A stretch of DNA of 19,724 bases from Flavobacterium sp. Lineage in GTDB: Bacteria > Bacteroidota > Bacteroidia > Flavobacteriales > Flavobacteriaceae. The notes below the pieces were generated by a model, which saw only the letters and a list, made by a program, of their open reading frames with translations, was not told the DNA's origin and searched no databases. The translations under genes and the position numbers were made by a program. Numbering within the stretch: the first letter of the stretch is position 1; the number at the start of each line of letters is the position of its first letter. The stretch spans positions 1-19,724 of the forward strand of contig JASLDM010000118.1 of the NCBI GenBank assembly GCA_030151565.1, given 5' to 3'. Positions 15,075 through 19,724 of this stretch are shown piece by piece.

Positions 15075-15698
15075 ATGAATCTTTTAATTCATCCAACTTA
15101 TTTCCCTTCAATTAGCCATTATGTAGCGATGATTCAAGCGGATCAAATAACTTTTGAAATAGAGGATAACTTTCAAAAACAAACAAATAGAAATAGAATG
15201 TACATCTATAGTGCAAATGGAATCCAAATGTTAAACATTCCAGTAAAACACACTAATGAAGCACATCAAAAATATAAAGACGCCCAAATAGAAGATGCTT
15301 TTGGATGGCAGAAACAACACTTTAAATCACTTGAAGCCGCGTATAGAACATCACCTTACTTTGAGTATTTTGAAGATGACATTCGTCCAATCTTCGAAGG
15401 CAATCCAAAGTACTTGATGGATCTAAATTTTAAAATCCATGAAGTCATCACTGATTGTTTAGGTCTTACATTACCTTATACAAAAACTGACGAGTTTTTT
15501 AGAGATCCAACTCCATCGATTACTGATATGAGATCTTTAGTAAATGGAAAAAAGGACAAAAATAATTTCGATTCATACATACAAGTTTTTGGAGAAAAAC
15601 ATGGTTTTTTAAATAATTTAAGCATCTTAGACTTATTATTTAACGAAGGCAGACATGCAATTACCTACCTAAAAGATCAAGCTTTAATCTTAAAGTAA
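15075..15698 (+). CDS. WbqC family protein
   Basis: A 207-residue WbqC-family protein. Family hallmarks are the opening LLIHPTYFPSISHYVAMIQAD (3-23), 'QKQTNRNRMYIYSANG' (about 34-49), LNIPVKH (52-58) and the FGWQKQHFKSLEAAYRTSPYFEYFED segment (about 75-100). WbqC was named from O-antigen gene clusters; members elsewhere act in or near amino-sugar and glycan assembly, but no reaction can be claimed for this copy. No signal peptide or membrane segment is seen, so it is probably cytoplasmic. It begins 3 bases after the lepB stop, which means translational coupling, and it ends the parA-to-wbqC unit at a strong terminator. Confidence 0.88.
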   Translation: MNLLIHPTYFPSISHYVAMIQADQITFEIEDNFQKQTNRNRMYIYSANGIQMLNIPVKHTNEAHQKYKDAQIEDAFGWQKQHFKSLEAAYRTSPYFEYFEDDIRPIFEGNPKYLMDLNFKIHEVITDCLGLTLPYTKTDEFFRDPTPSITDMRSLVNGKKDKNNFDSYIQVFGEKHGFLNNLSILDLLFNEGRHAITYLKDQALILK

Positions 15699-15720
15699 GA
15701 AACGAATATTATAATAAAGA

Positions 15721-15760
15721 AGACTCCCGTTAGATTAAAATTTAACGGGAGTTTTTTTTA
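15721..15760 (+). terminator. Rho-independent terminator of the parA-wbqC operon
   Basis: A 10-bp stem (15723-15732 with 15743-15752; ACTCCCGTTA and its complement), a 10-base loop and a run of Ts follow the last gene by 24 bases. Confidence 0.9.
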
Positions 15761-15860
15761 CAAAAGAGTACAGTAAAAGTATTTATATAAATCATTGAAT
15801 ATCTAGGTAACGCTACGATAGACACCATCATCAACAAAATTCAATCTAATCTCTATAAAC

Positions 15861-15893
15861 AAAAAAACCCTGAAACAAGTTCAGGGTTTTAAA
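15861..15893 (-). terminator. Rho-independent terminator of rpsA
   Basis: On the minus strand an 11-bp stem (15890-15880 with 15874-15864; AAAACCCTGAA and its complement) with a 5-base loop is followed by Ts. It lies 20 bases after the rpsA stop. The rest of the gap to the wbqC terminator (about 100 bases) shows nothing recognisable. Confidence 0.9.
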
Positions 15894-15911
15894 TTTATAG
15901 ATAAATAAGGA

Positions 15912-17675
15912 TTAGTTTCCTCCTTTTTCCATTCTTTCTTTCAATTCAGCAAGAGCATCGATATCTCCTAAAGTAGTTTTTTCTGCTTGAGTTGAAGAAG
16001 TATTATTTTCTGCAACTTTTACATTTTTCTCCTCTTCTTGACGGAAGATTGCTGTATGTGAAGCAACTACTCTTTTGAATTCTTTGTTAAATTCAATAAC
16101 TTTAAATTCAGCAGTTTCTCCTTTTTTCAATTTCTTACCATCCTCTTTTTCTAAGTGACGTGTAGGAATGAAAGCAACGATATCGTCTCCAAACTCAACA
16201 GTCGCACCTTTGTCAACTAACTCAGCGATTTCACCTGTATGGATAGTTCCAACAGCGAAAGCATCTTCGTATTTATCCCAAGGATTAGCAGTTGTTTGTT
16301 TGTGTCCTAAAGAAAGTTTACGTCCTTCAACGTCTAACTCAAGTACAACAACATCTAATTTATCACCTACATTTACAAACTCTGAAGGGTGTTTGATTTT
16401 CTTAGTCCAAGACAAGTCAGAGATGTAAATTAATCCATCAATTCCTTCTTCTAGTTCAACGAAAACACCAAAGTTTGTAAAGTTACGAACGATACCTACA
16501 TGTTTAGAACCAACAGGGTACTTAGATGTAATATCAGTCCAAGGATCTGGAGTTAATTGTTTGATACCTAAAGACATTTTACGATCTTCTCTATCAAGAG
16601 TTAAGATCACTGCCTCTACTTCATCACCAACTTTTACGAAATCTTGTGCAGATCTTAAGTGAGTTGACCAAGACATTTCAGAAACGTGGATCAATCCTTC
16701 AACACCTTCAGCTACTTCGATGAAAGCTCCGTAATCAGCTAAAACAACTACTTTACCTTTAACTTTATCACCAACATTTAAGTTAGCATCTAAAGCATCC
16801 CATGGGTGAGCGAAAAGTTGTTTTAAACCTAATTGAATTCTTGTTTTCTCGTCATCAAAGTCTAAGATTACAACATTCAATTTTTGATCTAATTCTAATA
16901 CTTCACTTGGGTGGTTGATTCTTGACCAAGATAAGTCAGTAATATGAATTAATCCGTCAACACCTCCTAAGTCAATGAATACACCGTAAGAAGTAATGTT
17001 TTTAACAACACCTTCTAACACTTGACCTTTTTGTAATTGACCGATAATCTCTTTTTTCTGGATTTCGATATCAGCTTCGATAAGAGCTTTGTGAGAAACA
17101 ACAACGTTTTTGAACTCGTGGTTAATTTTAACTACTTTGAATTCCATTGTTTTGTTCACGTATTGATCGTAATCACGGATTGGTTTAACGTCAATTTGAG
17201 AACCTGGTAAGAATGCTTCGATTCCGAATACGTCAACGATCATACCACCTTTAGTTCTACATTTTACGAAACCATTAACGATTTCTCCTGTCTCATGAGC
17301 AGCAATAACTCTATCCCAAGCTTTGATAGTACGAGCTTTTCTGTGAGATAAAACTAATTGTCCGTATTTATCTTCTCTAACGTCAATTAATACTTCAACT
17401 TTATCACCAACTTTTAAGTTTGGATTGTAACGGAATTCATTTAATGAAATAACACCTTCAGATTTAGCGTTGATATCAACAATCGCATCTCTGTCAGTAA
17501 TTCTTACAACAACTCCTTCTACTACTTCTTCGTCATCTGTAGAGATAAACGTTTTGTCTACTAAGTTTTCAAACTCTTTTAATTGGTTCTCATCAACAGC
17601 ATCAATACCGTTTTCGTAGTTATCCCAGTTAAAATCTTTTAAAAATTCTTCTTGTGTTTTAATGTTTTCAGACAT
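15912..17675 (-). CDS. rpsA: 30S ribosomal protein S1
   Basis: A 587-residue S1 protein with six S1 (OB-fold) repeats at about 51-113, 131-197, 217-286, 303-373, 390-459 and 476-541. Repeats 3, 4 and 5 are closest to the consensus (GVFIDLGGVDGLIHITDLSW and its relatives); repeats 1, 2 and 6 diverge, as is usual for the ribosome-binding and terminal repeats. The acidic N-terminus (1-50) and the tail ending LGDIDALAELKERMEKGGN fit flavobacterial S1. S1 binds A/U-rich 5' leaders and helps unstructured mRNAs onto the 30S subunit, which matters in a lineage that rarely uses Shine-Dalgarno pairing. Its codon choice looks more biased than its neighbours (GTT, ACT and GAA are frequent), as expected for high expression. 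It has its own promoter, a leader of about 115 nt and its own terminator. Confidence 0.96.
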   Translation of the reverse strand: MSENIKTQEEFLKDFNWDNYENGIDAVDENQLKEFENLVDKTFISTDDEEVVEGVVVRITDRDAIVDINAKSEGVISLNEFRYNPNLKVGDKVEVLIDVREDKYGQLVLSHRKARTIKAWDRVIAAHETGEIVNGFVKCRTKGGMIVDVFGIEAFLPGSQIDVKPIRDYDQYVNKTMEFKVVKINHEFKNVVVSHKALIEADIEIQKKEIIGQLQKGQVLEGVVKNITSYGVFIDLGGVDGLIHITDLSWSRINHPSEVLELDQKLNVVILDFDDEKTRIQLGLKQLFAHPWDALDANLNVGDKVKGKVVVLADYGAFIEVAEGVEGLIHVSEMSWSTHLRSAQDFVKVGDEVEAVILTLDREDRKMSLGIKQLTPDPWTDITSKYPVGSKHVGIVRNFTNFGVFVELEEGIDGLIYISDLSWTKKIKHPSEFVNVGDKLDVVVLELDVEGRKLSLGHKQTTANPWDKYEDAFAVGTIHTGEIAELVDKGATVEFGDDIVAFIPTRHLEKEDGKKLKKGETAEFKVIEFNKEFKRVVASHTAIFRQEEEKNVKVAENNTSSTQAEKTTLGDIDALAELKERMEKGGN

Positions 17676-17692
17676 ATCTGATAAAATTTGTA

Positions 17693-17739
17693 TTCTGTTT
17701 TTATTATAAGTCTCTATAAATCAATTATTAAAAACAGAA
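17693..17739 (-). promoter_or_regulatory. Hairpin in the rpsA 5' leader
   Basis: On the minus-strand RNA, TTCTGTTTTT (17739-17730) pairs over 10 bp with AAAAACAGAA (17702-17693). An inner TTATA/TATAA stem (17719-17715 with 17708-17704) closes a 6-base loop. The structure ends 17 bases before the S1 start codon. A weaker GGTTT/AAACC stem with an inner ATTAT/ATAAT hairpin lies just upstream (17741-17777). This may be a control element for S1, which autoregulates its own mRNA in some bacteria; that role is inferred. Confidence 0.4.
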
Positions 17740-17797
17740 GGGTTTAAATATTATTTTATAATTGCTATTAGGAAACCATGTTGATCTAAAAGCTGTG

Positions 17798-17827
17798 CAA
17801 AAGTAATATAATTAAATTACCTACCAA
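17798..17827 (-). promoter_or_regulatory. rpsA promoter
   Basis: On the minus strand, TTG (17827-17825), a 19-base spacer and TACTTTTG (17805-17798) followed by CAC match the Bacteroidota -33/-7 pattern. The predicted start near 17792 gives a leader of about 115 nt. Confidence 0.75.
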
Positions 17828-17880
17828 AACAATTATTTTATTTTTACAATTCAAACAACTCAATATAAAAGCTTTAAATA

Positions 17881-17917
17881 AAAAATGCCTTTGGTTTTTC
17901 CAAAGGCATTTTTTTTA
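17881..17917 (-). terminator. Rho-independent terminator after the EamA transporter gene
   Basis: An 11-bp stem (17884-17894 with 17900-17910; AATGCCTTTGG and its complement) with a 5-base loop is flanked by A and T runs. It lies 10 bases past the transporter stop codon on the minus strand. Confidence 0.9.
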
Positions 17918-17926
17918 TAAATACTA

Positions 17927-18949
17927 TCAATTACTAATATTCAATTGTTCATTGTCTTTTTTTTGAGAAGCAGATTTCTTTTTAAAACTTTTAAAAATCT
18001 TACTGCCTTTGTATAAATCCCAATTCATTAAAGCAACGCTCACTAACACAACTCCTAATCCGCCTACTTGTAAACTTGTAATAATATCATCTGTAAAAAA
18101 GTAACTTAATGCTACTGCTACAACTGGATTTACATAAGCATATGTACTAACTTCAGTAACTGGTCTATTTTGAATTAACCAAATATATGAACCAAAAGCT
18201 AAAATAGAACCAAATGTGATCAAATATGCTAACGAGAACCAACCACCTGTAGATACATCACCTGGATCAAACGCAGCAAACTCACCATTTAACGTTGCTA
18301 CAAGAGCAAACAATACACCAGCTGTAATCATTTGCCAAGAAGTCTTAACCATAACGTGTAAATCCTCACCTTGATCATCATTCTTGTCCTTTGAATATTT
18401 TGAATACAACGAACCGATAGTCCAAGCAATAGATCCTATGATTAGTAAAACCATACAGAAGATATTCAATAACTTCTGAGACTCATCACTTGCAATAGTA
18501 ATTTGCTCAGCGAACAACATTATTACGCCTATAAATCCCATTATCAATCCTAATACAATTGGAATACTAGAAAAGTTATTCTTCCACTGAGGTTTATCTA
18601 AAATAATAAACCATAAAGCGGCGGCAGCAGCCATAATAGCAGCAATACCACTTGAAACGTGTTGTTCTGCCCAAATCAATGCTCCCATGTCAATAAACAA
18701 CAATAAGAACCCTGTAATACAAGCCTGTTTAACCACTTTCTTATTAAACAGCTTATACCCACGCATCTTGCAGTAAGTCAATAAAATCATGCTTGCTGCG
18801 AAAAAACGTAACGATCCTAAAACGAAAGGTGTGAAATCACTTAATGCTTTGTGAATAAAGAAAAAAGTAGATCCCCAAACAAAATAAACTACAAGATAAG
18901 CAAATATCACTGTTCCTTTACTTGTACCATTTGTAGCAACTGCTCCCAT
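17927..18949 (-). CDS. EamA/DMT-superfamily transporter (probable metabolite exporter)
   Basis: A 340-residue inner-membrane protein with about ten hydrophobic segments in two EamA repeats, roughly residues 13-145 and 163-308. Repeat 1 begins with VIFAYLVVYFVWGSTFFFIHKALSDFTPF, a family signature with the WGSTF motif, and holds SLRFFAASMILL. Repeat 2 ends with the typical EVSTYAYVNPVVAVALSYFF block. The C-terminal tail (about 315-340) is lysine-rich and probably cytoplasmic. Characterised relatives export amino acids, nucleosides or similar small metabolites; the substrate here is unknown. An Lrp/AsnC-type regulator ends only 2 bases upstream on the same strand, so the two are almost certainly cotranscribed. 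An amino acid or derivative is therefore a reasonable guess for both effector and cargo. The gene follows no separate promoter and ends at its own terminator. Confidence 0.9.
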   Translation of the reverse strand: MGAVATNGTSKGTVIFAYLVVYFVWGSTFFFIHKALSDFTPFVLGSLRFFAASMILLTYCKMRGYKLFNKKVVKQACITGFLLLFIDMGALIWAEQHVSSGIAAIMAAAAALWFIILDKPQWKNNFSSIPIVLGLIMGFIGVIMLFAEQITIASDESQKLLNIFCMVLLIIGSIAWTIGSLYSKYSKDKNDDQGEDLHVMVKTSWQMITAGVLFALVATLNGEFAAFDPGDVSTGGWFSLAYLITFGSILAFGSYIWLIQNRPVTEVSTYAYVNPVVAVALSYFFTDDIITSLQVGGLGVVLVSVALMNWDLYKGSKIFKSFKKKSASQKKDNEQLNISN

Positions 18950-18951
18950 AA

Positions 18952-19428
18952 CTAATCTAAAATTTCTGGTATTATTAATTTATTATCTTCTTTAACTGTT
19001 TGTAACACAATTATAGTCCTTGTCGATATTATCCCTTGAATCTTAGACAAAGAATTACGCATCAGGTGAACTAAAGCAAGTGAATCTGAAGTACGGACTT
19101 TAATCATATAGCCATCATCACCTGCAATATCGTGTACTTCCAAAACTTCTGGTATTTCCGCTAAAAGCTTTCCTGTTTCTTCATCTCCAATTATCTCATC
19201 TACTTTTATAAAAATAAACGAAAGCATCTTTTGATTAATAGCTTTGGGATTAACTCTTGCATTAAACTCAAGTAAGACTTCTTTTTGCTCCAATTTTTTA
19301 ACTCTTTCAAGAATTGCAGAGGGAGCCATTCCAACTTCCTTTGCTAATTCAGAATTATTAATTCTCGCATTATCCTGCATCATACGCAAGATCTTTAAGT
19401 CTATTTCATCTAATTTATACTCCATCAT
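18952..19428 (-). CDS. Lrp/AsnC family transcriptional regulator
   Basis: A 158-residue regulator. An AsnC-type helix-turn-helix occupies about residues 6-55 (LDEIDLKILRMMQDNARINNSELAKEVGMAPSAILERVKKLEQ). A RAM ligand-binding/oligomerisation domain follows at about 68-147, with VLEVHDIAGDDGYMIKVR (95-112), the conserved effector-region turn. Family members form dimers to octamers that bend or wrap DNA and often respond to amino acids. The start may be Met1 or Met2, since the gene begins ATG-ATG; this changes only one residue. The leader is very short (about 10-13 bases) judging from the TATCTTTG box. Three 31-bp-phased AT-rich repeats over and upstream of the promoter suggest self-regulation. 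The EamA exporter gene starts 2 bases after its stop. Confidence 0.93.
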   Translation of the reverse strand: MMEYKLDEIDLKILRMMQDNARINNSELAKEVGMAPSAILERVKKLEQKEVLLEFNARVNPKAINQKMLSFIFIKVDEIIGDEETGKLLAEIPEVLEVHDIAGDDGYMIKVRTSDSLALVHLMRNSLSKIQGIISTRTIIVLQTVKEDNKLIIPEILD

Positions 19429-19444
19429 CTATATTTTGCGAGTG

Positions 19445-19476
19445 CAAAGATAACAAAAGAATTATATTCGGTACAA
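19445..19476 (-). promoter_or_regulatory. Promoter of the lrp-EamA unit
   Basis: On the minus strand, TTG (19476-19474), a 21-base spacer and TATCTTTG (19452-19445) followed by CAC match the Bacteroidota promoter pattern, with the same spacing as the transketolase promoter. Transcription would begin close to the start codon. Confidence 0.75.
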
Positions 19477-19532
19477 CTATTTTAAAAAAGAATTATATAC
19501 TACAAAACAAACCACAAACCAAATTATATACA
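19459..19532. repeat. Three 31-bp-phased repeats, probable Lrp/AsnC operator array
   Basis: AATTATAT occurs at 19460-19467, 19491-19498 and 19522-19529, each exactly 31 bases from the next. In 11-base context the copies read GAATTATATTC, GAATTATATAC and AAATTATATAC. The first is a near-palindrome (GAAT-TAT-ATTC) sitting between the -33 and -7 elements; copies 1 and 2 share 13 bases (AAAAGAATTATAT). Three helical turns of spacing puts all copies on one face of the DNA, as expected for a site wrapped by an Lrp-type oligomer. Binding by the adjacent regulator is inferred. Confidence 0.55.
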
Positions 19533-19590
19533 GCTACATATATAACCTAAAGTATACCTAAAAAAGAAAGCATTAGCATATACAATAATT

Positions 19591-19607
19591 TAAACTCCTT
19601 CAGTTTA
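19591..19607 (-). other. Small hairpin downstream of the rRNA terminator
   Basis: TAAACT-CCTTC-AGTTTA forms a 6-bp stem with a 5-base loop. It lies just past the T-run of the 5S terminator in the direction of rRNA transcription and could be a weak back-up stop. It lacks a clean T-run of its own. Confidence 0.25.
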
Positions 19608-19610
19608 GAG

Positions 19611-19646
19611 CAAAAAAAATCCCCAACCTCATAGAGATTGGGGATT
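19611..19646 (-). terminator. Rho-independent terminator of the rRNA operon
   Basis: On the minus strand, a GC-rich stem (AATCCCCAA ... TTGGGGATT, extended by a G-U pair and CTC/GAG, 3-base loop; arms 19646-19634 and 19630-19618) is followed by a run of eight Ts. It lies just beyond the 5S rRNA 3' end. Confidence 0.88.
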
Positions 19647-19654
19647 CAAAAGAA

Positions 19655-19724
19655 AGGCGGCGTCATACTCTCCCACTGCTTAGCAGTACCATCTGCGCTA
19701 GCGGGCTTAACTTCTCTGTTCGAA
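19655..19724 (-). rRNA. rrf: 5S ribosomal RNA, 3' portion (partial)
   Basis: The reverse complement of this edge reads as the 3' two-thirds of a bacterial 5S rRNA. It includes the universal GAAGTTAAGCCC core, a GATGGTACTGC block, GTGGGAGAGTA, and the closing GCCGCCTTT. The 5' part lies beyond the right edge. Being followed by a terminator, it is the last gene of an rRNA operon transcribed toward the lrp gene. The exact 3' end is set to within a few bases. Confidence 0.92.

Noticed and set aside
15761..15860. Gap between the wbqC and rpsA terminators as a hidden gene or attachment site
   Set aside because: No reading frame, inverted repeat or promoter match stands out; it appears to be plain spacer between convergent units.
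16168..16428. Plus-strand reading frame opposite rpsA
   Set aside because: Low-complexity Ser/Thr-rich shadow of the S1 repeats on the other strand.
16300..17400. Long-range DNA repeats within rpsA as a mobile or tandem DNA repeat
   Set aside because: They reflect the six S1 protein domains, which are diverged in DNA and expected for the family.
19244..19453. Plus-strand reading frame opposite the Lrp/AsnC gene
   Set aside because: It overlaps the regulator and its promoter completely and shows no domain or signal.

Overview
The window looks like chromosomal DNA from a Flavobacteriaceae-type member of the Bacteroidota. Reasons: strong A+T richness; promoter -7 boxes of the form TAnnTTTG with no convincing Shine-Dalgarno sequences; a type IX secretion 'type B' C-terminal sorting domain; a lipoprotein with a Cys-Lys-Lys-Asp-Asp export signal; a transketolase split into two genes; and the cluster parA-parB-DUF5683-dapB-lepB-wbqC. 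A genus cannot be fixed from the sequence alone.

Layout. Positions 1-1033 (minus) hold three overlapping genes read S4 RNA-binding protein, then TPMT-like methyltransferase, then a phosphoribosyltransferase cut by the window edge. 1112-2167 (plus) is an FKBP-like surface lipoprotein with a calcium-binding tail. It converges on the split transketolase (2255-4079, minus) across a shared bidirectional terminator. 4336-6534 (minus) is a large radical SAM protein, divergent from 6664-8583 (plus), a T9SS-secreted modular cell-surface protein. 8716-10308 (plus) is bshC, the last enzyme of bacillithiol synthesis. 10506-15698 (plus) is a tight six-gene run: ParA and ParB (chromosome segregation), a small DUF5683 envelope protein, DapB (diaminopimelate/lysine synthesis), LepB (signal peptidase I) and a WbqC-family protein, closed by a strong terminator. 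15912-17675 (minus) is ribosomal protein S1 with a leader of about 115 nt containing a hairpin. 18949-17927 and 19428-18952 (minus) are an EamA-family exporter and an Lrp/AsnC regulator in one unit. The right edge holds the 3' part of a 5S rRNA gene (minus), the end of an rRNA operon, with its terminator.

Most of the window is housekeeping. The most notable non-coding signal lies upstream of the Lrp/AsnC gene: three copies of an AATTATAT-containing 11-mer spaced exactly 31 bp apart (about three helical turns), the first between the -33 and -7 elements. This fits an autoregulatory operator array and suggests the regulator controls itself and the adjoining exporter. Other points of interest are a CX4CX2C cluster in the radical SAM protein (instead of CX3CX2C), the S1 leader hairpin, and the three-module T9SS protein with no obvious functional partner nearby.

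No stretch longer than 300 bases lacks a gene. The larger gaps (4080-4335, 10309-10505, 15699-15911, 17676-17926, 19429-19654) hold the promoters, leaders and terminators listed and otherwise nothing I recognise. I see no insertion sequence, prophage, CRISPR array or tRNA, and no parS-like site near parAB.
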